Shown here piece by piece: positions 12,009 to 24,014 of a stretch of 64,000 bases of DNA. The stretch's first letter is position 1. Each line of letters starts with the position of its first letter. The stretch spans positions 3,038,001-3,102,000 of the forward strand of contig JARWIR010000018.1 of assembly GCA_029959085.1 (NCBI GenBank), read 5' to 3'. The DNA is from Nemophila menziesii. Its lineage: Eukaryota > Streptophyta > Magnoliopsida > Boraginales > Hydrophyllaceae. Below the pieces are notes generated by a model, which saw nothing but the letters and a program-made list of their open reading frames with translations, searched no databases and was not told the DNA's origin. A program made the position numbers and the translations under genes.

Positions 12009-12819
12009 TATTTTTTTATATTAATATTCTCGGGCTAAGTTACTAAGGAAGGATGTATGGAGGAGCAAATGGGTTTGTAGTCCTTACCGATAAGGTGAGC
12101 AAATGGACAGGTAAGCTTGATCCGTGAAAACCCGGCCCATCTCCGCAGATTTTGGGACTTTATCACTTTACTTTTTAGCTAAACCCACGTACTTGGACAT
12201 AAATCGGGCATTAGTGTTATCAGAACTCTAAAATTATTATAAGAAGTATAATAACATTTCACAATATTAATTATATTACATTAATAACTCATTTTATTTA
12301 TTAAACAAATTTATGATATTATTAAATATAACATTTCAGTTTCTAGACTATATGAATTCTAACCTTCTAATTTGTCAAAATCTAATTACCATCATTATAT
12401 AATTTATAGCATACTAAATATACTAAAACCAAAAGACACTGGACCATTTGGTGTTATTTATATGGTAAACTTCGTTTTAAGCTATATGTGTGACATATTA
12501 CCAGTTGTTTAAAAGTTATTTATAGTTGTGATTAACTTTGTTGGGAGAAGCTTCACAACTGCTTCACTGCTTTACTTTATACTATATTCTATCGATGTAG
12601 CTATCAGGTTTGTTATTATTCATTTGAGTCAAAATAAGTCATAAAATCTATAAATTTATCTAATTTACCATTAAGTAAGATATTCTAAGATTCAGCACTA
12701 TTGGTAAATCAGCCAAAAAAATAATACAATGTATATACAGTAATATGTATTATTCTTCAAAGAAATTTGATAACTTCAATATTAATAAAATATAAATTTA
12801 CTATATTAATATAGACCCA

Positions 12820-12862
12820 TGATGAGGAAGTTGTTGACACGAGTGGTTACGAAACAGATTGA
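12820..12862 (+). pseudogene. truncated acidic C-terminal exon, unit A
   Basis: The last 14 or so codons of the exon seen whole in unit B remain, ending in the stop at 12860-12862. The upstream part was lost in the deletion shared with A'. Confidence 0.45.
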
Positions 12863-13067
12863 AGTGTTTTATTATATCTTTATTGTTTTTGTAGTCAATT
12901 TTGTGGTTTTGTTTTTGAAATTCTGTGTTTAAGTTTAATTATTTGTTATGATTATGTGTTTTGATTGTGTATAATTGATTAAATTACTATTTTTTCTAAT
13001 ATAACAGGTGTTTAAAAATTAAAACCGTTCCTTACAATTAAATAAAAAAGGAAATATTTTTTATCAT

Positions 13068-13392
13068 TTGCGACTACATTGTAGTTGCTAGAGATGAAGA
13101 ACAAGTCCTTAATGAGTGGGGGGACATTTACTCCTAGTTCATGCGTATGAGCTACTCGAGAATGATGGGGTCATTCGCGACTACATAAGTAGTCGTTAAT
13201 AATGGATTTAATATTTATTAAATTAATGGTGGTCCACTTTCCCACCCATTGGTTGCCACGCGTTTAATTTTTAGTTTTCGCGATTACTTTGTAGTATCGA
13301 ATAAGCCAAGTCTCGGTCAAAAAACTGAGTCAAACTCAACATTAGCGACTAAATACCCTATCTTTCGTGACTACTTGATGTAGTCACGAAAA
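13068..13392. promoter_or_regulatory. decayed TAGCGACTAC-type cluster, unit A
   Basis: Five or six imperfect inverted pairs of the CGACTA core are visible, such as GCGACTACATTGTAGTTGC at about 13070 and GTGACTACTTGATGTAGTCAC at about 13368. It lies upstream of a leader that resembles that of the intact TNPA-like gene. Equivalent clusters are at about 18714-19015, 24218-24523 and 29305-29632. Confidence 0.65.
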
Positions 13393-13429
13393 ATATTGTC
13401 CTATATGTACTTCCTACCGAGCCATTCTC

Positions 13430-14120
13430 TCACACTCTCACTACTCCAAAACTTAAAAATCTGAACCTTTCTTCTAAAATCTTCCATTTCCGACAACAAT
13501 TAGAGTGTCTAACACCTCCAAATCACATCCAAAGGTAATAAATTCCTACTTTAAACCTTCATTTCTCATTTTTTTTGGAACACTTTATATGATTTTTGCT
13601 AAATAATTTTTTCTAACCTAATTTTTTTTTGTTTGTGTTTATCTTCGAATCATATGGACATGGTCATGACTCAATGTATGTTTTTTTATCAACTATTCGT
13701 GATGTAATTTTCATGATTTCTTTTTCAATTGTTTTTGTTCTTTGATTTTTCATGTTATTTTGATTCCAAAATATTGTGAGTGTTTTAGTATGTGATTTAT
13801 GTTAGTTTTAACATATTTTAGACGTAAGAACTGAAAAATATTAATTGTAAAAATTTATACAAAAAATAATTCTTTTCTTTTTATCCTTAATGAATTCCAA
13901 ATTTTATAGAGTGTTTTTAGTGTGATTTAGGTTAGTTGTGACACATTTAGATTGCTATAATTAAAAAAATTAATTAAATAAATTTATAATTAATTTTTAG
14001 TGGATTTGGCGTTTAGGTTATATGCTTAGCCCTGTTTTAATATGATTAGAATTATTAATGGACCTTTTTGCAATTAAAAAAATATTAAATAATATTATAA
14101 GGAGTAAAATGTAATTTTTG
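13430..14120 (+). pseudogene. decayed 5' end of a TNPA-like gene, unit A
   Basis: Leader, donor (AAAGGTAATAAATTCC near 13533), a degenerate start region (ATGGACATGGTCATGACTC near 13654, against the intact ATGGCCGATGTCATGACTC at 7752) and the AT-rich intron with its minisatellite all have counterparts in the intact gene at 6620-7770. No downstream exons are present, so no protein could be made. Homologous stretches lie at about 19055-19740, 24560-25240 and 29670-30350. Confidence 0.5.
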
Positions 14121-15264
14121 ATAATTTTAAAGTTAACACTATTTGATAATCTTGGTGTACATAGGAATACGTATAAGTTTTTAAAAAATACAACGATCTT
14201 TTTTCAATTAAAAAAATATTACATGAAATATATATATAGAAAGAGAGAAAGGAGATTCGTAATTTATTTTATTTTTAATTTACACTTATACCCCTCACAT
14301 TTTTGAAATATGTATTTTCTTTTGGGTGGGTTTTGTATATTTACATTTATGACCCAATATATTTTTTAAAATAAGAGGTGTATTTAAATTTTGTTAGCTG
14401 TATTTATGCCCTTTGTAAGTTCTCGTGTTTGTTGCTTCAAAGATAAATTAAGTTTAATTCACATTATAATCAAATTTTCTGTAGCTATGCTAAAAACATT
14501 ACAATATAGAGTGGTTAACACACATGTTTTAATGGTCATTTGTGTAGCTTAGCCCATTAAAATATCTATCGATAGATATGTGTTTCTACTAGATGTTCTT
14601 CAATTTTATTAATGCTCAACACACTTGATAGTAACCAGTCAATTTACAACAGGAATGAATAAAGTGCTACTTAAAATATTTATCGTACAACCTCTCATAA
14701 TTTAGACAACCCAACATCGACATTTCAGAATGTTGTTAAAGAATGAACAAGGATTTAGTTTCAAGAGTAGTAGAGTAAACATTACTCGATAAATAGAGCT
14801 TTACAATTTGACATTTATTAAAATTAATAGAATAGGCGATCTCCATTTTAATTATGTCCAACCATGAAGCTCTATTATATTACTATTTGTTTCACAAAAA
14901 TTTGATATCAAGACTTCATAGTCTCTGACTATCGATCTTATATAATATACAATTTTACTATTGAAGCTTAAAAAAAATTAAAACAACTGTAGATTTCATT
15001 ATAAATATACTATATAATTTACTACTGAAACTTTAAAAAAATATTGATTTAAATTTCAACTAAATCTTATAAAATTTACAAATTTTCAAATCTTTTAGTT
15101 TCAAGTTTATATTTAAATTTATGTTATATATTTACACCCAAATTCACAAGTTTGTATAACAGTTGCATTTTAAAGTATGAACAGTAATGCAAGCATAATA
15201 GCGTATGTAAATTAATGATCCCCTTCTTGTATTTTGCAACCCAAATTAAATATCCAACTGTCTC

Positions 15265-15390
15265 CCAAAGATGGCCCAATAAACCATTATCTAATTATCA
15301 ACCATTTTAGGCCCACTTATTTTTTATTTTCTCCTATTTAAATAAATAAAGCCAAGCCATTACTCTGTAAAACCATCATACCCACGTACT
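15265..15390 (+). promoter_or_regulatory. promoter-like end of the array unit
   Basis: Two GGCCCA-type motifs (about 15273 and 15310) lie 20-60 bp upstream of a TATA-like run (CTATTTAAATAAATAAAG, about 15334). This is followed by a pyrimidine-rich leader that continues into the next unit. GGCCCA motifs near a TATA are common in plant housekeeping promoters. Equivalent segments lie at about 20815-20940 and 26325-26450. Activity is inferred. The CACTA element in unit A inserted into this segment. Confidence 0.35.
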
Positions 15391-16124
15391 CCACCCTTTC
15401 TATTTCTCTATTGACGCACCATCCAATTGTACCACCACATTCTTCTATTAAAATTTCACATAAATTCAAAATTTAGTGACCCTTTGTAATACGTTAAATC
15501 CATATAAACGGGCAGGCCATACCTAACATAAGCACCTTGTAATTAAAATCTTCATATAGAATTGTACTTTTTCTTTATCGTTTATCTATCTTCTTATCAT
15601 TTATCAAACGGTTAGAAAATAAACTTGTAACCAAAATTGCTACCCAAGTTATGATTATTAATCTTGTAATGGGATTTTGGTTAGATCTAGTTTTGTATTA
15701 TTATTAGATCTAGTTTTTAATTGTATATATCTTATTTTTATTTTATAATTGGTAGATCTCCGTGTATATTATCATAGTTCTTCCATATCCAAAGTATTCT
15801 TGTTGTTATGTTATGATTTGTTACCCATATTATAAATCTGATTGGCAAAAATAAGAACCTTACCTTTATTCCAACGTAGATCTTGTTACTATCAATTAAT
15901 CATTTTTTGCCACCCTCCATACTAGTGTTCTTCTCGAAAGTAACGCTTTTCTCAATAGTAATTTCTACAATAACATGAATTGAAACAATTCTGAATATGC
16001 TACTGAAGAGTTTGAAGGAAATGTTAGAATTTCACAAGATATTACAGATAACCTATTAATCCTGGTACTCAAACATTGTGACTTCGTTAGGGACGGCTAT
16101 TTATTTTGGCTCATACTTTGATTT

Positions 16125-16316
16125 TTGTATCAGGTATTTTCTTTTGGGGCTAAGTTGATCTATTCAATCATCATATATCAATTTGACAATGTGAGTTTAT
16201 CTTATAACTATGAATTTTATATATTTATATATGCTTTTAAATTGTTTAATTACTTGTTGATTTTGTACTCCAACATTTTTCCTTATCCACGTGTAAATTT
16301 GAAGATCATATTTTAA
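16125..16316 (+). pseudogene. broken copy of the hydrophobic ORF, unit B
   Basis: This matches the C-terminal 60 or so residues of the unit A ORF. The upstream part is disrupted by an in-frame stop and small indels between about 15990 and 16130. Confidence 0.35.
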
Positions 16317-16852
16317 ATCTGCTTGGTCATTATTTTAACCTTCATTGGACAGGTTTTTTTTTAATAATATTTTATTAATTTAAAAAAATATATTGTTAAA
16401 ATAATTAATTTTTATTATAAGATTTTATTTGATTTTGTAATAGTGCTTTCATAATTAAAAAATAATATTGTTAAAAGTATTATATTTTTATTATAAGATT
16501 AATTTTAATTTTATTAATTTGAAATGTTATATATAATTTCTATTTGTCATGATATTTAGGGCCAAATATCAAATATCTTTTTGTGGTTTAGTTAGAAGTT
16601 TCATACTCAATTACTATTCTGAAATTATTAGATAGGGACATATATATATTAATATTCTTTGATGAAGGGTTCATATAATGTGGAGTAAGGTTGTTGGTAT
16701 TCAAATTATACAAAATACCTTTCTACAATTTATTAAACTAATCTCCTAGTTAAGAATAATTATAAAAAATATATATTCTAGAAAGAAAGGTATTCAGATA
16801 GGAATAAATATTTAAAATAGGATACAATGAAATATATACATATATATATATA

Positions 16853-17255
16853 TATATATATGAATATCTGTTAAGGTAAAACATAACACATACCCTAAAT
16901 ATATCACACTGGCCGCTACTATCCTATTTTATCTTTTCTACCTCTTTAACATTCATTTCAATGCTTTATACTTTCTTATTGTACTATAGCCAACAAAAAC
17001 TCTTCTCCGATATCTCAAATATAATATATATCATCAAACTTTGAAAAAAAGTGTTTGATCTTTCAAAGGTTGATGATATGTATTATATTTGAGAGATCGT
17101 AGAAAAGTTTTTGTCAACTATAGTAAAATATGAAAGTATAAGCATTGAAATTAATTTTAAAGAGGTAGAAGAGATAAAATAGGATAGTAGCGGCGAATGT
17201 GATATATTTAGGGTATATGTTACGTTTTAGCTTAACAAATATTTATATCATATTA
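16853..17255. repeat. fold-back hairpin, unit B
   Basis: This corresponds to the unit A hairpin, with the right arm TACGTTTTAGCTTAAC at 17221-17236. The left flank carries an expanded (AT)n run. Confidence 0.8.
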
Positions 17256-18421
17256 TTTTATTATATTAATATTCTCCGGCTAAGTTACTAAGGAAGGATG
17301 TATGGAGGAGCAAATGGATTTGTGGTCCTTAATGATAAAGTGAGCAAATGGACATGTAAGCTTGATCTGTGAAAACCCGGGCCATTTCCGCGGGTTTTGG
17401 GACTTTATCACTTTATTTTTAGCTAAACCCACGTACTTGGACATAAATCGGGTATTAGTATTATCAGAACTCTAAAATTATTATAAGAATTATAATAACA
17501 TTTCACAATATTAATTATATTACATTAATAACTCATTTTATTAATTAAACAAACTTATGATATTATTAAATATAACATTTTAGTTTCTAGACTATATGAA
17601 TTCTAAACTTCTAATTTGTCAAAATCTAATTACCATCATTATATAATTTATAGCATACTAAGTATACTAAAACCAAAAGACACTGGACCATTTTGTTTTA
17701 TTTATATGGTAAACTTCGTTTTAAGCTATATGTGTGACATATTACCAGTTGCTTAAAAGTTATTTATAGTTGTGATTAACTTTGTTGGGAGAAGCTTCAC
17801 AACTGCTTCACTGCATTACTTTATACTATATTCTTTCGATGTAGCTATCAGGTTTGTTATTATTTATTTGAGTCAAAATAAGTCATAAAATCTATAAATT
17901 TATCTAATTACCATTAAGTAAGATATTCTAAGATTTTACACTATTGGTAAATCTGCCAAAAAAATAATACAATGTATATACATTAATATGTATTATTCTT
18001 CAAAGAAATATGATAACTTCAATATTAATAAAATATAAATTTACTATATTAATATAGACCCATTTGACCCGAGAAAGTCTACTAAAAATTTGTCAAAAGG
18101 CAGTATATAAAAGCCCGCCATAACCAATAGATCGGACTCTAAAATAGAGACCCACCGTTACATGGGCCCTTGCTAAATTTAGTCACGTGCGGGGTTTGGA
18201 CTGGTGCACACATACTTACGGATAATAAGTGATGGTCATATCAATTATTATCTTAAAGTGCATAAAATCCTAAACGTGGTAGTAAATTATTGTGATGTAC
18301 AATCTTTATATTGGTTGTTTCTTGTTTTGTTAAAAATATGAATTGTAATAAATTTCTTATTAAATCCTCTGTCAAGTGTCTCCTAACTATTTTAGGTGTT
18401 GATCAACCATTCTTATATCAG

Positions 18422-18510
18422 ATGAGTATGCCAGCGATGAAATAGACGAACCAATCTACATTGATAGTGATGAGGAAGTTGTTGACACGAGTGGTTACGA
18501 AACAGATTGA
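18422..18510 (+). pseudogene. acidic C-terminal exon remnant, unit B
   Basis: A splice acceptor (CTTATATCAG at 18412-18421) precedes an open stretch ending in TGA at 18508. It encodes a very acidic tail that finishes DSDEEVVDTSGYETD. In CACTA elements the large TNPD transposase gene lies upstream of TNPA and often ends in an acidic tail, and here the stretch lies just upstream of the motif cluster and the TNPA-like leader. It is therefore probably the last exon of a TNPD-type gene. No transposase core is present in the unit. The assignment rests on position and composition only. Confidence 0.4.
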
Positions 18511-21500
18511 AGTGTTTTGTTAAATCTTTATTGTTTTTGTAGTCAATTTCGTGTTTTTTTTTTGAAATTTTGTGTTTAAATTTGATTATTTGTTATGATT
18601 ATGTGTTTTGATTGTGTATAATTTATTACATTACTATTTTTTCTAATATAACAGGTGTTTAACAATTAAATCTGTTCCTTACAATTAAATAAAAAAGGAA
18701 ATAATTTTTATCATTTGCGACTACATTGTAGTTGCTAGAGATGAAGAACAAGTCCTTAATGAGTGGGGGACATTTACGCCTAGTTCATGCGTATGAGCTA
18801 ATCGAGAATGATGGGGTCATTCGCGACTACATAAGTAGTTGTTAATAATGGATTTAATATTTATTTAATTAATGGTGGTCCACCTTCCAACCCATTGGTT
18901 GCCAAGCGTTTAATTTTTAGTTTTCGCGACTACTTTGTAGTAGCGAATAAGCCATGTCCAAACTAACCATTAGCGACTAAATACCCTATCTTTTGTGACT
19001 ACTTGATGTAGTCACGAAAAATTGTTCTATATATACTTCCTACCGAGCCATTCTCTCATACTCTCACTACTCCAAAACATAAAAATCTGAACCTCTCTTC
19101 TAAAATCTTCCATTTCCGACAACAATTGGAGTGTCTAACACCTCCAAATCACATCCAAATGTAATTAATTCTTACTTTAAACCTTCATTTCTCTTTTTTT
19201 TTGAAACACTTTATATGATTTTTGCTAAATAATTTTTTTCTAACCTAATTTTTTTTTTGTGTTTATCTTCGAATCATATGGGCATGTTCATGACTAAATG
19301 TATGTTTTTTATCAACTATTAGTGATGTAATTTTCATGATTTCTTTTTCAATTGTTTTTGTTCTTTGATTTTTCATGTTATTTTGATTCCAAAATATTGT
19401 CTGTGTTTTAGGATGTGATTTATGTTAGTTTTAACATATTTTAGACATAAGAACTGCAAAATATTAATTGTAAAAATTTATAAAAAAAATTCTTTTCTTT
19501 TTATTGTTAATGAATTCCAAATTTTATAGAGTGTTTTTAGTGTGATTTAGGTTAGTTATGACACATTTAGATTGCTATAATTAAAAAAAATTAATTAAAG
19601 AAATTTATAATTAATTTTTAGTGGATTTGGCGTTTAGGTTATATGCTTAGCCCTGTTTTAATATGAATAAAATTATTAATGAACCTTTTTGCAATTAAAA
19701 AGAATATTACATAATATTATAAGGACTAAAATGTAATTTTTGATAATTTTAAAGTTAATACTATTTTACAATCTTGGTGTACATAGGAATATGTATAACT
19801 TTTTAAAAAATACAACGATATTTTTTTAGTTAAAAAAATATTACATGAAATATATATATAGAAAGAGAGAAAGGAGATTCTGGATTTCTTTTATTTTTAA
19901 TTTACACTTATACCCCTCGCATTTTTTAAATATTTATTTTCTTTTGGGTGGATTTTGTATATTTACATTTATGTCCTCATATATTTTTTAAAATAAGAGG
20001 TGTATTTAGTTTTTGTTAGCTGTATTTATGCTCTTGGTAAGTTCTCGTGTTTGTTGCTTCAAATATGAATTAAGTTTAATTCACATTATAATTAAATTTT
20101 CTGCAGCTATGCTGAAACATTACAATATAGAGTGGTTAACACACATGTTTTAATGGTTATTTATGTAGCTTAGCCGGTTAAAATATTTATCGATAGATAT
20201 GTGTTTCTACTAGATGTTTTTCAATTTTATTAATGCTGAACACACTTGATAGTAATCAGTCAATTAACAACAAGAATGAATAAAGTGCTACTTAAAATAT
20301 TTATTGTACAACCTCTCATAATGTAGACAACCCAACATCGATATTTCAGAATGTTGTTAAAGAATGAACAAGGGTTTAGTTTCAAGAGTAGTAAAGTAAA
20401 CATTACTGATTTAAACATCGATAAATAGAGCTTTACAATATGACATTTATGTTACTATTTGTTTCACAAAAATTTGATCTCAAGACTTCATAGTCTCTGA
20501 CTATCGATCTTATATGATATACAATTTTACTATTGAAACTTAAAAAAATTAAAACAAATGTAGATAATATACTATATAATTTACTATTGAAACTTTAAAA
20601 AAACTAGATTTAAATTTCAACTAAATCTTATAAAATTTACAAATTTTCAAATCTTTTAGTTTCAAGATTATATTTAAATGTATGTTATATATTTACACCC
20701 AAATTCACAAGTTTGTATAACCGTTGCATTTTACAGTATGAACGAATAATAGCGTATGTAAATTAATGATCCCCTTCTTGTATTTTGCAACCCAAATTAA
20801 ATATCCAACTGTCTCCCAAAGGTGGCCCAATAAACCATTATCTACTTATCAACCATTTTAGGCCCACTTGTTTTTTATTTTCTCCTATTTAAACAAATAA
20901 AATCAAGCCATTACTCTGCAAAACCATCATACCTACGTACTCCACCCTTTCTATTTCTCTATTTACGCATCCAATTGTACCACCACATTCTTCTATTAAA
21001 ATTTCACATAAATTCAAAATTCAGTTACCCTTTATAATACCTTCAATCTATATACCCATACCTAACATAAGCACCATGTAAATAAAATCTTCAGATAGAT
21101 ATGTACTTTCTCTTTATCGTTTGTCTATCCTTCTTATAATTTATCAAACGGGTAGAAATATAACTTTATAGAGGAATAAACTTGTAACCAAAATTGTTAC
21201 CCAGGTTATGATTATTAATCTTGTAATGGGATTCTGTATTCGGTTAGATCTAGTTTTGTATTATTATTAAATCTAGTTTTTAATATATATATATCTTATT
21301 TTTATTTTATAATTTGGTAGATCTCAGTGTATATTATAATAGCTCTTCCATATCCAAAGTATTCTTGTTGTTATGTTATAATTTGTTACCCATATTATAA
21401 ACCTAATTGGTAAAAATAAGAACCTTACCTGTATTCCAACCTAGATCTTGTTACTATCAATTAATCATTTTTTGCCACCCTCCATACTAGTGTTTTTCTC

Positions 21501-21681
21501 GAAAGTAACGCTTTTCTCAATAGTAATTTCTACAATAACATGAATTGAAACAATTCTGAATATGCTAATGAAGAGTTTGAAGGAAATGTTAGAATTTTGT
21601 TAGAATTTCACAAGATCTTATAGATAACCTATTACTCCTGGTACTCAAACATTGTGATTTCATTAGGGACGACTATTTATT

Positions 21682-21921
21682 TTGGCTCATACTTTGATTT
21701 TATATAGTTTGGCTCATACTTTGATTTTTTTTATTAGGTATTTTCTTCTCGGGGCTATGTTGAACTATTCAATCATCATATATCAATTTTACAATATGCG
21801 TTTATCTTATAGCTATGAATTGTATATATTTATATATGCTTTTAAATTGTTTAATTACTTGTTGATTTTGTACTCCAACATTTTTCCTTATCCACATGTA
21901 ACTTTGAAGATCATATTTTAA
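21682..21921 (+). pseudogene. broken copy of the hydrophobic ORF, unit C
   Basis: The C-terminal half matches the unit A ORF. The N-terminal part is replaced by a local duplication of TTTGGCTCATACTTTGATTT, which changes the frame. Confidence 0.35.
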
Positions 21922-22360
21922 ATCTGCTTGTTCATTATTTAACCTTTATTTGACAGGTTTTTTTTTATAATAATTTATTAATTTAAAAAAAATATATTGT
22001 TAAAATAATTTATTTTTATATAAGATTAATTTTAATTTTATTAATTTGAAATGTTATATATAATTTCTATTTTTCATGATATTTAGGACAATTTTTTTTT
22101 TGTGGTTTAGTTAGAAGTTTCATACTCAATTACAATATAGAAATGATTAGATAGGGACATATATATTATAATATTCTTGGATGAAGGGTTCATCTAATGT
22201 GGAGTAAGGTTGTTGGTATTCAAATTATACAAAATACCTTTCTACAATTTATTAAACTAATCTCCTAGTTAAGAATAATTATAAAAAATATATATTCTAG
22301 AAAGAAAGGTATTCAGAATAAATATTTAAAATAGGATACAATGAAATATATATATATATA

Positions 22361-22760
22361 TATGATATGAATATCTGTTAAGGTAAAACGTAACACATAC
22401 CCTATATATATCACACTCGCCGCTACTATCCTATTTTATCTTTTCTACCTCTTTAACATTCATTTCAATGCTTGATACTTCTTAGTGTACTATAGCCAAC
22501 AAAAACTCTTCTCCGATCTCTCAAATATAATATATATCATAAAACTTTGAAAAGAAGTGTATGATCTTTCAAAAGTTAATGATATGTATTATATTTGAGA
22601 GATCGTAGAAAAGTTTTTGTCAACTATAGTAAAATATGAAAGTATAAGCATTGAAATTAATTTTAATGAGGTAGAAGAGATAAAATAGGATAGTAGCGGC
22701 GAGTGATATATATTTAGGGTATATGTTACGTTTTAGCTTAAGAAATATTTATATCATATT
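22361..22760. repeat. fold-back hairpin, unit C
   Basis: This corresponds to the unit A hairpin. The arms are slightly more diverged (for example a small change in the right arm near 22703-22712). Confidence 0.8.
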
Positions 22761-23935
22761 ATTTTTTTATATCAATATTCTCGGGCTAATTACTAAGGAA
22801 GGATGTATGGAGGAGCAAATGGGTTTGTAGTCCTTACTAATAAGGTGAGCAAATGGACAGGTAAGCTTGATCCGTGAAAATCCAGCCCATCTCTGCGGGT
22901 TTTGGGACTTTATCACTTTATTTTTAGCTAAACCCACGTACTTGGACGTAAATCGGGCATTAGTGTTATCAGAACTCTAAAATTATTATAAGAAGTGTAA
23001 TAACATTTCACAATATTAATTATATTACATTAATAACTCATTTTATTAATTAAACAAATTTATGATATTATTAAATATAACATTTTAGTTTCTAGACTAT
23101 ATGAATTCTAAACTTCTAATTTGTCAAAATCTAATTACCATCAATATATAATTTATAGCATAATAATAAACTAAAACCAAAAGACACTGGACCATTTTGT
23201 GTTATCTATATGGTAAACTTCGTTTTAAGCTATATGTGTGACATATTACCAGTTGTTTAAAAGTTATTTATAGTTGTGATTAACTTTGTTGGGAGAAGCT
23301 TCACAACTGCTTCACTACATTACTTTATACTATATTCTTTCGATGTAGCTATCAGGTTTGTTATTATTCATTTGGGTCAAAATAAGTCATAAAATCTATA
23401 AATTTATCTAATTACCATTAATTAAGATATTCTAAGATTTTACACTATTGGTAAATCTGCCAAAAAAATAATACAATGTATATACAGTAATATGTATTAT
23501 TCTTCAAAGAAATATGATAACTTCAATATTAATAAAATATAAATATACTATATTAATATAGACCCATTTGACTCGAGAAAGTCTACTAAAAATTTACCAA
23601 AAGGCTGTATATAAAAGACCGCCATAACCAATAGATCGAACTCTAAAATAGAGACCCACCGTTACATGGGCCCTTGCTGAATTTAGTCACGTGCAGGGTT
23701 TGGACGGGTGCACACATAGTTACGGATAATAAGTGATGGTCATATCAATTATTATCTTTAAGTGCATAAAATCCTAAACGTGGTAGTAAATTATTTTGAT
23801 GTACAATCTTTATATTGGTTGTTTCTTGTTTTGTTAAATATATGAATTGTAAGAAAATTCTTATTAAATCCTCTATGAAGTGTCTCCTAACTATTTTAGG
23901 TGTTGTTCAACCATTCTTATATCAGATGAGTATGC

Positions 23936-24014
23936 CAGCGATGAAATAAACGAACCAATCTACGTTGATAGTGAAGAGGAAGTTGTTGACACGAGTTGTT
24001 ACGAAACAGATTGA
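23936..24014 (+). pseudogene. acidic C-terminal exon remnant, unit C
   Basis: This is the same exon as in unit B with a few substitutions, including Asp to Asn and Gly to Cys. The acceptor and stop codon are conserved. Confidence 0.4.

Larger units (their letters stand above)
10205..15385 (+). repeat. array unit A
   Basis: The unit is 5181 bp long. It lacks the 405-bp segment that units B and C carry just after the hairpin region; the junction is at about 12819, within the remnant exon. It is almost identical to A' (about three differences over 10205-10840 against 26445-27080), much closer than to B or C. The unit is non-coding except for the decayed pieces listed separately. Confidence 0.9.
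15386..20936 (+). repeat. array unit B
   Basis: The unit is 5551 bp long. It keeps the segment at about 18062-18468 that is missing from A and A'. This holds a TATA-like run (TATATAAAAG near 18104), a CACGTG box near 18185 and the first part of the acidic exon. It has an (AT)n run at about 16842-16862 in the hairpin flank. Confidence 0.9.
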
